From Pedobacter africanus (GTDB taxonomy: Bacteria; Bacteroidota; Bacteroidia; Sphingobacteriales; Sphingobacteriaceae): DNA of 64,000 nt. Position 1 is the first letter of the stretch; each line of letters starts with the position of its first letter. The notes under the pieces are model-generated. The model was not told the DNA's origin and ran no database searches. It saw only the letters and a program-made list of their open reading frames with translations. The position numbers were made by a program, and so were the translations under genes. Of this stretch, positions 8,902 through 17,396 are shown piece after piece. The stretch lies in the NCBI RefSeq assembly GCF_900176535.1, contig NZ_FWXT01000004.1:434001-498000 (forward strand), written 5' to 3'.

Positions 8902-10374
8902 TTAAAGTTCCTTTCTTAACCTTGCTACCGGAATGTTCATCTGCTCGCGGTACTTGGCTACTGTTCTCCTTGCAATGTTGTATCCTCTTTCTTTAAGGAT
9001 TTCAGTTAGCTTTTCATCTGCCAGCGGCTTACGTTTGTCTTCGTTTCCGATGCAATCTTCCAGGATCTTTTTCACTTCCTTATTGGATACCTCTTCGCCA
9101 CTTTCTGTTTGAATGGCCTCAGAGAAGAAGGATTTTAGCAGGAAAGTGCCAAATTCTGTCTGTACATATTTAGAGTTTGCCACACGTGAAACCGTCGAAA
9201 TGTCCATGTCTATTTTATCGGCAATATCTTTCAGGATCATCGGACGCATCTTACGCTCGTCGCCGGTCAGCAAATACTCATACTGGTACTGCATAATAGC
9301 ATTCATGGTCTTAAGCAGGGTTTGCTGTCTTTGTTTGATGGCGTCAATAAACCATTTTGCCGAATCCAGCTTTTGTTTTACGAACTGGACAGCTTCCTTC
9401 ATTTTTTTGTCCTTTTGGGCTGCTTTATCGTAATGGTCAAACATATCGATATAGGAACGGCTTACCCTGAGCTCTGGTGCATTCTTTGAATTGAGGGTAA
9501 GGATCAGTACACCGTCGTTATTGCTTACGTGGAAATCAGGGATGATCTGCAGCTGCTTTGTGGTAACCTGGTTCGAATCACCGGGCTTTGGGTTTAAACG
9601 CAAAATTTCAGCAACTACTTCTTTTAAATCCTCACTGCTTAGGTTTAATGACTTCTCAAGTTTATCGTAATGCTTGCGGGTAAATTCATCCAGGTAATTT
9701 TCAACGATGAGGATGGCTTTCTGAATGATAGGGTTATTCGGGTCCTTGCGTTTCAGCTGCAAAGTAAGACATTCCTGAAGATCCCTGGCAGCGATGCCGG
9801 GTGGATCAAAATGCTGGATTACCTTTAACATCTCCAGTACATCCTCCTCTTCAACCATCACATTCTGAGAGAAGGCCAGGTCATCTATCATTGAGGTGAC
9901 AGGTCTCCTTAAATAACCATCATCGTCCAGACTGCCTATGATCTGCTTGCCAATAATAAAATCCTGGTCGGAGAGCGGGACCAGGTCCAGCTGTTCCTGA
10001 AGGCTTTCGAAAAAAGTGCTTTCTATAGCTATAGGCGTCTCCTTTTTTTCTTCATCGTCATCTCCATTGTTATAGGAGGTGCTGTAGTCGTTTACATCAT
10101 CGTCCTGCAGATAATCATCAACATTGAATTCGTCAGTGCTTTCTTCACTACTGCCGGCATCAAAATCCTCAGGCGTATCGTTCAGGTCGTCATATTCCCC
10201 TTTAGGTTCATCAGCAATCATTAAGCTGGGGTCTTCAAGGGCAGGGTTTTCTTCCAGTTCTTCTTTTATGCGCGTATCTAAAGCAACGGTTGGTACCTGC
10301 AACAGCTTTATAAACTGAATTTGCTGTGGTGATAACTTCTGAAGTAATTTTTGTTGTAGATGTTGTTTTAGCAT
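8902..10374 (-). CDS. rpoN: RNA polymerase sigma-54 factor
   Basis: This 490-residue protein has all three regions of sigma-54. Region I is the Gln- and Leu-rich N-terminus (QQKLLQKLSPQQIQFIKLLQ). Region II is very acidic (about residues 50-130, with runs such as DDDVND). Region III is the core-binding and DNA-binding part with the exact RpoN box ARRTVAKYRE at about 468-477. It directs polymerase to -24/-12 promoters and needs an AAA+ activator; no activator gene is present in this window. It is transcribed alone, converging on the PorP gene and divergent from mscL across a 317-base gap. Confidence 0.97.
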   Translation of the reverse strand: MLKQHLQQKLLQKLSPQQIQFIKLLQVPTVALDTRIKEELEENPALEDPSLMIADEPKGEYDDLNDTPEDFDAGSSEESTDEFNVDDYLQDDDVNDYSTSYNNGDDDEEKKETPIAIESTFFESLQEQLDLVPLSDQDFIIGKQIIGSLDDDGYLRRPVTSMIDDLAFSQNVMVEEEDVLEMLKVIQHFDPPGIAARDLQECLTLQLKRKDPNNPIIQKAILIVENYLDEFTRKHYDKLEKSLNLSSEDLKEVVAEILRLNPKPGDSNQVTTKQLQIIPDFHVSNNDGVLILTLNSKNAPELRVSRSYIDMFDHYDKAAQKDKKMKEAVQFVKQKLDSAKWFIDAIKQRQQTLLKTMNAIMQYQYEYLLTGDERKMRPMILKDIADKIDMDISTVSRVANSKYVQTEFGTFLLKSFFSEAIQTESGEEVSNKEVKKILEDCIGNEDKRKPLADEKLTEILKERGYNIARRTVAKYREQMNIPVARLRKEL

Positions 10375-10691
10375 AAAATGATGAGCAGGTATTTATGTAC
10401 CCGCTCCAAAAATACACATTTCAGACAGATAAAAGTAATCCGGTAAATTATATTCCTTGTCCCGGCTGTTAAAATCTGCTACAATGCTGGTACAAAAGAA
10501 AAAAATCATATGTTCAACAAACACTAATTAAACGATAATTATACAATTGAGACTGGACAATCACTGGACGATCACTGGACAATCACTGGACGATCACTGG
10601 AAAATTTTTAAGGTTTGTTGCTTTTTTCACATCGGTTTCCGGATTTCTGGTATGATTTTTATAAATTAGTTTAAACTAAAACAACTATAAT
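10375..10691. other. Divergent rpoN/mscL intergenic region with tandem repeat
   Basis: This 317-base stretch has no convincing coding frame. On the minus strand TATTTTTG at 10414-10407 fits the -7 element TAnnTTTG for rpoN, but I see no good -33 partner. The tandem 11-bp repeat at 10552-10601 lies about 90 bases upstream of mscL. The remainder is A+T-rich. Confidence 0.6.
10552..10601. repeat. 11-bp direct tandem repeat, four full copies plus a partial
   Basis: Four head-to-tail copies of ACTGGAC[A/G]ATC lie at 10552-10562, 10563-10573, 10574-10584 and 10585-10595, followed by a partial copy ACTGGA at 10596-10601. The variable base alternates A, G, A, G, so the array can also be read as two 22-bp units. 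The period is close to one turn of the helix, which would place any bound proteins on one face. There are no spacers, so it is not a CRISPR array. Confidence 0.9.
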
Positions 10692-11123
10692 ATGGGATTT
10701 GTAAAAGAATTTAAAGAATTCGCCATTAAGGGCAATGTAATGGACCTGGCTGTCGGTGTGATCATCGGTGGCGCATTCGGTAAAATCATCGACAGTGTAG
10801 TGAACGACTTGGTGATGCCCTTAATTTCGGCAGTGATAGGATCTCCTGATTTTAGCAATATGTATGTGGTTTTAAAAGGGACAGTAACTGAAGGAATGGC
10901 ACTTGCGGATGCCAAAAAGGTTCCCGATACTGTAATTTTTGCTTATGGTAATTTTATTACTGTAGCCATTAATTTCCTTTTGCTTGCTTTGGCGGTGTTT
11001 ATGCTGGTTAAGGCAATGAACGCGATGAAACGTAAGGAAGAAGCAGCCCCGGCAGCCCCTGCGGCCCCTTCAAAAGAAGAAGTGCTGCTTGCTGAAATCA
11101 GGGACTTGCTTAAAGCAAAATAA
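10692..11123 (+). CDS. mscL: Large-conductance mechanosensitive channel
   Basis: The 143-residue protein matches MscL along its length. It opens with [30 protein letters not shown], which is the N-terminal helix and the pore-lining TM1 (written here as motifs FKEFAIKGN and [13 protein letters not shown]). A periplasmic loop of about 35 residues follows, then TM2 ([15 protein letters not shown]), then a charged cytoplasmic helix after an Ala/Pro-rich hinge ([15 protein letters not shown]). It forms a pentameric inner membrane pore that opens at high membrane tension during osmotic downshock. It stands alone with its own terminator downstream and the 11-bp repeat array upstream. Confidence 0.97.
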   Translation: MGFVKEFKEFAIKGNVMDLAVGVIIGGAFGKIIDSVVNDLVMPLISAVIGSPDFSNMYVVLKGTVTEGMALADAKKVPDTVIFAYGNFITVAINFLLLALAVFMLVKAMNAMKRKEEAAPAAPAAPSKEEVLLAEIRDLLKAK

Positions 11124-11144
11124 TTAACAGCTTATTTTTGGTGC

Positions 11145-11180
11145 ACCCGGATAGATTAAGTTTATCCGGGTTTTTATTTT
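11145..11180 (+). terminator. Rho-independent terminator of mscL
   Basis: The stem is ACCCGGATA (11145-11153) with TATCCGGGT (11163-11171), nine perfect pairs and a 9-base loop, followed by TTTTATTTT. Confidence 0.9.
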
Positions 11181-11257
11181 ACCGGCAAAATCCGGACGTT
11201 TACCGGCAACAGACCTTCATATATACATCAGGTATATGGAAATTGTGCCGAGCTTTC

Positions 11258-11265
11258 TACTTTTG
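11258..11265 (+). promoter_or_regulatory. Possible -7 element for the LiaF-like operon
   Basis: TACTTTTG matches TAnnTTTG. The expected TTTG or TTG about 20 bases upstream is not present; the nearest TTG is only 12 bases away. If used, the leader would be about 80 bases long. Confidence 0.3.
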
Positions 11266-11352
11266 GACATGCAGATTAAACGAAACCGATAGCTGCAATT
11301 AAATTAAACAAAAGAGGTGTTATGCCTTTAACAATATTAATTAAAACATTAA

Positions 11353-12135
11353 ATGGAAAAAGTAAGAAGTAATTCTAGCAGGATATGCGGCGGGCTGATC
11401 ATTATAGGTGTGGGGCTGGTTTTTCTTTTAAGGAACGTTGGTGTAGATGTGCCCGATTGGATTTTCAGCTGGCCTACCTTGCTGATCGTGATTGGCTTGC
11501 TGATTGGGTACAAACGAAATTATAACGGTCCGGGATGGTTGATCCTTACCCTTGTAGGGGTGTTTTTTACAGTTAAAAACATTGTCGACTTTGATGTGTC
11601 CAGGTACTATTTCGCAATGATATTTATTGTACTGGGCCTTGTTCTTCTTTTTAAACCTGCAAGATCAAAGACAGAACACGACCGGTGGCACGGCAAATGG
11701 AAAAGCAGAATGAAGCGTAAATACGCCGAAATGGGTAATTTAAATATACCCGGAGATGAGACTGCTGAAGACCCATACACCACCCGAGATAGAAATGACG
11801 TTATTGAATCGGTCAGTATTTTTGCCGGGAACCAGCACAAGGTTTATTCAAAGAACTTTAAAGGCGGAGAAGTAGTTGCTGTTTTTGGCGGGGCTGATGT
11901 GGACCTTAGCCAGGCCGATTTTGAGGGCGTAATTAAAATTGATGTGGTTGCCGTATTTGGTGGTGTAAAAATCGTTATACCCCCAAGCTGGGAGGTGAAA
12001 TCTGAAGTCACTGCCATATTTGGAGGGATTGACGATAAAAGGGCGCTTGGGACTCCTGCTGCCGATGAACCACGCAAAGTATTAATTATTGAGGGGGTGA
12101 CTATGTTTGGCGGTGTTGATATCAGAAACTTTTAA
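11353..12135 (+). CDS. LiaF/LiaI-like membrane protein, envelope stress response type
   Basis: The 260-residue protein has four short hydrophobic segments in residues 10-105 (GGLIIIGVGLVFLL, PTLLIVIGLLIGY, GWLILTLVGVFFTV, YYFAMIFIVLGLVLLF). A basic linker follows, then a soluble C-terminal domain made of repeated strands with the recurring motif VxAVFGG, VxAIFGG, VTMFGGVDI, as in LiaF C-terminal domains. LiaF proteins in Firmicutes hold back the LiaSR two-component system until cell-wall stress. The downstream genes code for a LytS-type kinase and LytTR regulator, so a similar gatekeeper role is plausible but inferred. A 16-codon open frame with a purine-rich site just upstream overlaps this start. 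Confidence 0.85.
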   Translation: MEKVRSNSSRICGGLIIIGVGLVFLLRNVGVDVPDWIFSWPTLLIVIGLLIGYKRNYNGPGWLILTLVGVFFTVKNIVDFDVSRYYFAMIFIVLGLVLLFKPARSKTEHDRWHGKWKSRMKRKYAEMGNLNIPGDETAEDPYTTRDRNDVIESVSIFAGNQHKVYSKNFKGGEVVAVFGGADVDLSQADFEGVIKIDVVAVFGGVKIVIPPSWEVKSEVTAIFGGIDDKRALGTPAADEPRKVLIIEGVTMFGGVDIRNF

Positions 12136-12140
12136 AATAC

Positions 12141-12512
12141 ATGATCATGAAATGGTTTGTAGCACGATACATTTATCAGATAATTACCGGAGAAGGTAAC
12201 CATGCCCCGCAGTTTGATGAGCAGCTGAGGCTGATTGTTTCGACAGATAGTAACGAAGCACTTTGTAAAGCCGAAAGCCAAGCCGACAGTTTTCATAATC
12301 CTTTCAGGAACTGCAGGGGCGATCTGGTGACCTGGAACTTTATCTGTGTGGCTGATCTTTACGAGATACAATCGCCTGTTGATGGTGCTGAGCTGGCTTC
12401 GGTTTTGCATGAGCCAGATGATGTAAATGTGTTTTTAGACAATGTAAACCAGCATAAATCGTTCTTAGAACAGCTTTTGCCATTTTCAACCCCATCAATT
12501 AAACTGTTTTGA
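12141..12512 (+). CDS. DUF4288 family protein
   Basis: The 123 residues begin MIMKWFVARYIYQIITGEGNH and continue QFDEQLRLIVSTDSNEALCKAE, the pattern of the DUF4288 family: a W(F/Y)xA opening, a strand, then an EAxxKA helix. No catalytic motif is visible and the function is unknown. It starts 5 bases after the LiaF-like gene, and its stop codon overlaps the TTG start of the kinase gene, so it belongs to the same operon. Met3 at 12147 is an alternative start. Confidence 0.75.
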   Translation: MIMKWFVARYIYQIITGEGNHAPQFDEQLRLIVSTDSNEALCKAESQADSFHNPFRNCRGDLVTWNFICVADLYEIQSPVDGAELASVLHEPDDVNVFLDNVNQHKSFLEQLLPFSTPSIKLF

Positions 12513-13570
12513 CCAATACACCGCTGTCCATTCGCCGGATTAAAAAAATTGCCTCATTTATTTTTCTGGGATGGGTAGTCGTATTTATTGTCCTTTTTAA
12601 TACTACACTGAACTTCAGCTGGCCCGTTTCTATTGCCGATAGCGTGATTACAAATGGTTTACTGGCATTGGCCTGTATCATCCTGAGCAACCTGCTGGGG
12701 TTTTACCAACCCAAAAATGAAACCATCGTTTTTGTACTGGCTCTTACCTTTATTCTGGCGCTGTTCATCACCTTTGCCAGCAAGTTTTTGTTGCTTGCGC
12801 TTTTCTCTGATCAGCAAACTTATGTCAATTTTCTGAAATTTTCGCTTACCGTACGCTTCCTGATCCTGTTTGTTTTTATCGCCTGGTGTGCCCTTGCCAA
12901 TATCTTATGGTACCGCCTGGAAGAGCAATCGGCTACACAGGAAAGGTTGCTGGCTGCACAAAACCTTTCTAAGGAAGCCGAGCTGAACAAGCTGCGCCAT
13001 CAGCTGCAGCCCCATTTTTTGTTCAACAGCTTAAACTCCGTCTATGCCTTAACTATAGTGAACCCAAAGGAGGCCGGAACGATGATCACTAAACTTGCTT
13101 CTTTTTTAAGGGGTACCTTAAAAAGAGATGATGAGGTTTGGGTCAATGTAGCAGAAGAAATGGAGTATATCGGGCTTTACCTGGATATAGAAAAAGTACG
13201 GTTTAGCCATCGCTTAAATATTGATGTGAAAATAGCTGAAGAAACCTTAAATTTATGCCTTCCCGGAACCCTTTTGCAGCCTATTGTGGAGAATGCGATA
13301 AAATTTGGATTGTACAACACGGCAGCAGCCATTACCATTTCGGTGGATGTGAAGCTGCAGCACAACCATCTGGTGATTACAGTGCGAAACCCCTTTGATC
13401 CCGAGTTGAAAGCAACAGGGGGGACCGGCTTTGGACTATCGGCCATCAGACGCAGGCTATATTTGCTTTTTGCTGATGAAAAGCTGCTGCGCACCGAGGC
13501 AACCCCGGAAAATATTTTTATAACCACGCTTAAAATACCTCAGCAGAATGATGAGAACAATATTGATTGA
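12509..13570 (+). CDS. LytS-type sensor histidine kinase
   Basis: The 353-residue protein has four membrane segments in residues 15-135 and no extracellular sensor domain. The His_kinase domain carries HQLQPHFLFNSLNS, with the likely phospho-acceptor H169. The ATPase part shows the N box LLQPIVENAIKFGL and the G box GTGFGLSAIRRRL. The start is a TTG whose last bases overlap the TGA stop of the DUF4288 gene. The following LytTR regulator overlaps its 3' end, so kinase and regulator are partners. The lack of a sensor domain and the LiaF-like protein in the operon suggest that this kinase takes its signal inside the membrane. Confidence 0.92.
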   Translation: MTNTPLSIRRIKKIASFIFLGWVVVFIVLFNTTLNFSWPVSIADSVITNGLLALACIILSNLLGFYQPKNETIVFVLALTFILALFITFASKFLLLALFSDQQTYVNFLKFSLTVRFLILFVFIAWCALANILWYRLEEQSATQERLLAAQNLSKEAELNKLRHQLQPHFLFNSLNSVYALTIVNPKEAGTMITKLASFLRGTLKRDDEVWVNVAEEMEYIGLYLDIEKVRFSHRLNIDVKIAEETLNLCLPGTLLQPIVENAIKFGLYNTAAAITISVDVKLQHNHLVITVRNPFDPELKATGGTGFGLSAIRRRLYLLFADEKLLRTEATPENIFITTLKIPQQNDENNID

Positions 13571-14285
13571 CGATGAACCCCTGGCCAGGGATGTTGTAAA
13601 ACATTACCTGGGCAATTTTCCTGATGTTGAGGTGCTGGCCGAGTGCAGCGACGGTTTTGAAGGGATAAAAGCCATTGCACAACACCAGCCCGATTTTATT
13701 TTTCTGGATATACAGATGCCAAAGATCAGCGGTTTTGAAATGCTGGAGCTGGTAGAAAAGCCTCCTGCAGTAATATTTACTACTGCCTTTGACGAATATG
13801 CCATTAAAGCTTTTGAAGTGAATGCCATTGATTATTTATTGAAACCAATTGAGCAGAGCAGGTTTGAACAGGCGATGCAAAAACTTCCTGCCCGGTTAAA
13901 TAATGCAGATGTGGTTACACAGGAGCTGCTGGAAGTAGCTGGTTTAAGTCCGGCTCAAAACAACAGGGTAGTGGTAAAGAAGAATGGGGTGATCAAAATT
14001 ATTGCGGTAGCAGATATCCATTACCTGGAGGCTGATGATGATTATGTAAAACTGAGTACGGCCGAAGGGATTTACCATAAGAACAAAACCATGAGCTTTT
14101 TTGAACGGACATTGGACCCGGGGCAGTTCATCAGGATCCATCGTTCTTATATCATCAATCTGGCACAGGTTACCCGTATAGAACTAAAAGAGAAAGACAG
14201 CTATATAGTGCTTTTGAAATCGGATATCTGGCTGCCCGTAAGTAAAACCGGCTATATAAAACTAAAGGCAGCCCTGGGGATGTAA
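13548..14285 (+). CDS. LytTR-type response regulator
   Basis: The 245-residue protein has a receiver domain (D8-D9, phospho-acceptor D54 in FIFLDIQMP, Lys in YLLKPIEQ) and a C-terminal LytTR DNA-binding domain (about 140-243) with EADDDYVKL, FIRIHRSYIINL and LPVSKTGYIKL. It overlaps the kinase gene by 23 bases; the second Met (13551) would shorten it by one residue and may be the real start. It should regulate promoters with paired direct repeats, possibly its own operon. Confidence 0.94.
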   Translation: MMRTILIDDEPLARDVVKHYLGNFPDVEVLAECSDGFEGIKAIAQHQPDFIFLDIQMPKISGFEMLELVEKPPAVIFTTAFDEYAIKAFEVNAIDYLLKPIEQSRFEQAMQKLPARLNNADVVTQELLEVAGLSPAQNNRVVVKKNGVIKIIAVADIHYLEADDDYVKLSTAEGIYHKNKTMSFFERTLDPGQFIRIHRSYIINLAQVTRIELKEKDSYIVLLKSDIWLPVSKTGYIKLKAALGM

Positions 14286-14312
14286 AAGAAAATTAAACTA
14301 TAGCAAATTGTA

Positions 14313-14344
14313 TTTGCAATTAAATAAAAATCGCCCTATATTTG
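14313..14344 (+). promoter_or_regulatory. Bacteroidota-type promoter of rpmH
   Basis: TTTG at 14313-14316 is separated by 20 bases from TATATTTG at 14337-14344, a full match to the TTTG/TAnnTTTG pattern. It lies about 40 bases upstream of the rpmH ATG. Confidence 0.75.
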
Positions 14345-14385
14345 CACCTCTTATTAAAAAAGATTAGTCAAGATATAATACAGTT

Positions 14386-14544
14386 ATGAAAAGAACATTC
14401 CAACCTTCGCAAAGAAAGAGAAGAAACAAGCATGGCTTCCGCGAAAGAATGGCTACAGCAAACGGTAGAAGAGTATTAGCTTCACGCCGTGCAAAAGGAA
14501 GAAAAAGATTAACGGTTTCTAGCGAAGGCCGCCACAAAGCATAA
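14386..14544 (+). CDS. rpmH: 50S ribosomal protein L34
   Basis: The 52-residue product opens [19 protein letters not shown] and continues [20 protein letters not shown], the invariant L34 signature. It is a very basic component of the large ribosomal subunit. It is the first gene of the rpmH-rnpA-yidD order found near the replication origin or in translation clusters in many bacteria. A matching promoter lies just upstream. Confidence 0.98.
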   Translation: MKRTFQPSQRKRRNKHGFRERMATANGRRVLASRRAKGRKRLTVSSEGRHKA

Positions 14545-14549
14545 TTTTT

Positions 14550-14602
14550 GATTGCGGTACCCACCGGTACCGGCAGATCAGAATATCTGCAGATTTGCAA
14601 TC
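14550..14602 (+). promoter_or_regulatory. Possible branched RNA structure between rpmH and rnpA
   Basis: GATTGC (14550-14555) pairs with GCAATC (14597-14602). Inside it are two more six-pair hairpins: GGTACC (14556-14561) with GGTACC (14566-14571), and GCAGAT (14573-14578) with ATCTGC (14585-14590). Together they would form a three-way junction ending 7 bases before the rnpA ATG. It may set the ratio of L34 to RNase P protein or be a processing site; this is inference. Confidence 0.5.
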
Positions 14603-14608
14603 AAAAAG

Positions 14609-15022
14609 ATGAACACATTCAATAAAGAAGAACGGTTATGTAGCAGGAAATTATTAGACCTGCTATTTAAAAACGGTTCTTCTTTTTTATTATACCCTTA
14701 CCGTATTTCCTATTTATTTATTGCCGAAGCGCAGCCGTACCCGGTGCAGGTAGTGATTAATGTATCAAAAAAGCGTTATAAACGGGCGGTCGACAGGAAC
14801 CTGATCAAGCGACGTACCCGGGAAGCCTATCGCTTGCAAAAGGAAACTGCACTCTACCGCCTGCTGGAAGATCCTGATCAGCTGCTGCTGCTTTCTGTAC
14901 AATTTGTAGGTAAAAAGATTTACGATTATTCTTTCCTTGAAAAAAGACTTGCTGCTGCTTTGAAACGGCTGGTTATTGAAATGGAGGGGAAAAACACAGG
15001 AAAAGCTGATGGGACTGATTAA
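14609..15022 (+). CDS. rnpA: Ribonuclease P protein component
   Basis: The 137-residue protein starts [20 protein letters not shown] and carries the family's Arg-rich helix [18 protein letters not shown], which contacts the RNase P RNA. It assists maturation of tRNA 5' ends. The frame is open further upstream to a TTG at 14552, but the family N-terminus and the structured region before it favour the ATG at 14609. It overlaps yidD by 14 bases. Confidence 0.95.
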   Translation: MNTFNKEERLCSRKLLDLLFKNGSSFLLYPYRISYLFIAEAQPYPVQVVINVSKKRYKRAVDRNLIKRRTREAYRLQKETALYRLLEDPDQLLLLSVQFVGKKIYDYSFLEKRLAAALKRLVIEMEGKNTGKADGTD

Positions 15023-15239
15023 ATTGCTCATCGGCTGGTTTTTTTTAGGGCTCATTAAGCTCTATCAATGGTTGATATCGCCTTTACTTGGGGCAAACTG
15101 CAGGTTTACACCTACCTGTTCTCAATATGGGATAGAGGCCATCAAAAAACATGGCCCCTTTAAAGGGGGCTGGCTTACTTTAAAACGGATCGGTAGTTGC
15201 CACCCCTGGGGCAGGCACGGTCATGATCCTGTTCCATAA
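15009..15239 (+). CDS. yidD: Membrane protein insertion efficiency factor YidD
   Basis: The 76-residue protein begins [20 protein letters not shown] and has the family core [34 protein letters not shown] and GHDPVP, with three conserved cysteines. YidD is membrane-associated and helps YidC-dependent insertion. It is the usual neighbour of rnpA and here overlaps it by 14 bases. Upstream in-frame codons are part of rnpA and are less likely to be used. Confidence 0.95.
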   Translation: MGLIKLLIGWFFLGLIKLYQWLISPLLGANCRFTPTCSQYGIEAIKKHGPFKGGWLTLKRIGSCHPWGRHGHDPVP

Positions 15240-15263
15240 CATTATTTTCCTAATTTACCGTCT

Positions 15264-15950
15264 ATGGCTACGATACTTCAAATAGAAACCGCTACACAAG
15301 TTTGCTCTGCTGCTATTTCCAGAAATGGGGAAACCATCGCCCTAAAAGAACAGATGGCCAGCAATATCCATGCGGGCAGTTTAACCCTGTTTATAAAAGC
15401 TGCAATGGACATGGCGGGTCTGCAGTTTAAGGACCTGGATGCAATAGCTGTAAGTAAAGGCCCAGGTTCCTATACGGGCTTAAGGATAGGGGTATCCACA
15501 GCCAAAGGCCTATGCTATGCACTGGACAAGCCACTTATAGCCATTGATACTTTAAAAATGATGGCCCAGGGTTTCTTAAGCTCGAATGCAGGCTACAGTG
15601 GGCTGGTTTGTCCTATGATAGATGCCCGACGGATGGAGGTGTTTACCGCAGTATTTGATGTTGCCTTAAATGCCGTAAGACCTGTTGAGGCAAAGATTAT
15701 TGATGCAGAAAGTTTTGCTGCCGAATTGGGTTTGGCGCAAATTACTTTTATTGGCGATGGCGCCATGAAATGTGAAACGGTATTGGAACAGGCAAATGCC
15801 AGGTTTATTCCGGATAATTTTAATTCCGCATCAAATATGAGCCAACTGGCCGATGCTGCCTATTCAGCAGGCCGGTTTGAAGATGTGGCTTATTTTGAAC
15901 CTTTTTACCTGAAGGACTTTGTAGCCACAACACCTAAAAATAAAATCTGA
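15264..15950 (+). CDS. tsaB: tRNA threonylcarbamoyladenosine biosynthesis protein TsaB
   Basis: The 228-residue protein has the ASKHA-like N-terminal fold of TsaB with ILQIETATQVCSAAI, the loop SKGPGSYTGLRIGVSTAKGL and a conserved VCPMIDARRMEVFTA. TsaB dimerises with TsaD and supports synthesis of t6A37 in ANN-decoding tRNAs. It lacks the metal-binding His pair of TsaD, as expected. It follows yidD by 24 bases and its stop abuts the stop of the convergent gene. Confidence 0.95.
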   Translation: MATILQIETATQVCSAAISRNGETIALKEQMASNIHAGSLTLFIKAAMDMAGLQFKDLDAIAVSKGPGSYTGLRIGVSTAKGLCYALDKPLIAIDTLKMMAQGFLSSNAGYSGLVCPMIDARRMEVFTAVFDVALNAVRPVEAKIIDAESFAAELGLAQITFIGDGAMKCETVLEQANARFIPDNFNSASNMSQLADAAYSAGRFEDVAYFEPFYLKDFVATTPKNKI

Positions 15951-17381
15951 TTATCGTTTTTTCGAAAATACGCTAAATAGGCGTTTAAAGAAGCCTTGTT
16001 GTTCATCATCTATACCAGGCATGGTACTGCTGTTTTGCGGATGTTCTACCGTATTGCCAAATTTAAAGCCCAGTCCCATGTAAAATGACGCGCCGTTATA
16101 TCCCTTGCCAACAGTTGCATCCCCTTTGATGGCCCCGTTTGCCTGACTTACCGTTTTGAACAGGTTATCAGAGCCCAGGAAGACTTCAAAATTCGGGGTC
16201 TGGTACATTCCCTGCAGGCCCATGAAAAACAGGTTATTGAAATTGTAGGCTGGAATTGCGCTTACAGACAGGTCTCTGTATTTGAATTTGCTGACAAAAG
16301 CAGCCTCCCCACCTTTATAAAACAGGTTCTTGGAAACTATAAGGCTGGGGGTATAAGTAAAATCGGGTGCTGATAAAGTAAATGCTTTAGATAGCATAAA
16401 ATCTACTTTTGCATTGGTTGCGCTATAGAAGCTGCTGGTATCGGCATCGTCTATGGCGATGTCTGCAATTTCATTGGCTACCTGGTTAGCCGATTTCTGT
16501 GACAGGTTTTCGATGAACACCTGTGTGTTGATTTTATTGGTATAAGCTTTTTTTCTCCATTTAATGAAACCCAGGTCTTTGAGGTTGGCCATCATAAATA
16601 CGCCGCTTTTGGCCTGGTAGCTGGTACCAAAACTAAGCGCCATACCCGGGTTTCTAAAGGTTGGCACCAGGTTGCGGGCCGAGAGTTCATCTGCGTCCTG
16701 AAATGTAGAACGGTAAATTCCTTTAACCCGTACGGAGATAAGGTCGTTTGCAAAATCCTGATGCAGATAGGAGTCGGAAATATTCAGTTTATTATAGGTA
16801 ATGCCACTTAACAGGCTCAGCTTAACACCAAAAGCAAGTTTCTTATTGTAGTTTTCCCTATAGGTCATGCTAAACTGATGATAAGATTGGGCATAACCAT
16901 CGTTGTTAAACACATCATCGTAAGGGTTGTTGTCGAAGCGTTTATAGGAATCCAGTATGGCAAGGGTTTCGTTGGTGTAGTCCAGATGGCCATCACTACG
17001 TAATTGCCAGGAAAAGCCCAATTCCTTTTGCCATTTGTAGGACTGAAATATCCTGAAGCTGAGCAGGTAAATGTTTACATTTTCGTGTACGGTATTGATG
17101 TCACCGGTTCTTAGCGGGAGGTTACCGGCGTTATAAGTGCCTTCATTTATGGCCCTTCGGATGAGGTCGTTATTGCCTTTATTTGCCGCATTCAGCCCCA
17201 AATAGGGCAGTAAAAAGTTGGAGGCAAATTTTCGGGAAGAGTCCAGTACAAAAGTTTTCTGGGCCGGGTTTTCAAATCCGTCAAAAAGGGTTCTGGTATT
17301 GAACAAGCCATACTGCTGTGCCCTTAAAAGCAGGGGTGTACTGAACAACAAAAAGTAAAGTATAAGGTACTTTTTTACCAT
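15951..17381 (-). CDS. Outer membrane barrel-like protein, DUF5723-like
   Basis: The 476-residue protein has a signal peptide (MVKKYLILYFLLFSTPLLLRA|Q) and an early NPAQK motif as in DUF5723 and related PorV/porin-like families. The rest is rich in alternating aromatic strands such as FQSYKWQKELGFSWQL and YHQFSMTYRENYNKKLAFGVKLSL, consistent with an outer membrane beta barrel. A basic C-terminal tail ends FKRLFSVFSKKR. Function is unknown. It lies 15 bases downstream of the gene for a membrane-anchored periplasmic protein, suggesting a joint envelope role. The family name is tentative. Confidence 0.75.
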   Translation of the reverse strand: MVKKYLILYFLLFSTPLLLRAQQYGLFNTRTLFDGFENPAQKTFVLDSSRKFASNFLLPYLGLNAANKGNNDLIRRAINEGTYNAGNLPLRTGDINTVHENVNIYLLSFRIFQSYKWQKELGFSWQLRSDGHLDYTNETLAILDSYKRFDNNPYDDVFNNDGYAQSYHQFSMTYRENYNKKLAFGVKLSLLSGITYNKLNISDSYLHQDFANDLISVRVKGIYRSTFQDADELSARNLVPTFRNPGMALSFGTSYQAKSGVFMMANLKDLGFIKWRKKAYTNKINTQVFIENLSQKSANQVANEIADIAIDDADTSSFYSATNAKVDFMLSKAFTLSAPDFTYTPSLIVSKNLFYKGGEAAFVSKFKYRDLSVSAIPAYNFNNLFFMGLQGMYQTPNFEVFLGSDNLFKTVSQANGAIKGDATVGKGYNGASFYMGLGFKFGNTVEHPQNSSTMPGIDDEQQGFFKRLFSVFSKKR

Positions 17382-17396
17382 AGGGGATAATTGGAG

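Noticed and set aside
10552..10601. CRISPR-like array
   Set aside because: The units are 11 bases and directly abutting with no spacers, and no cas gene is present.
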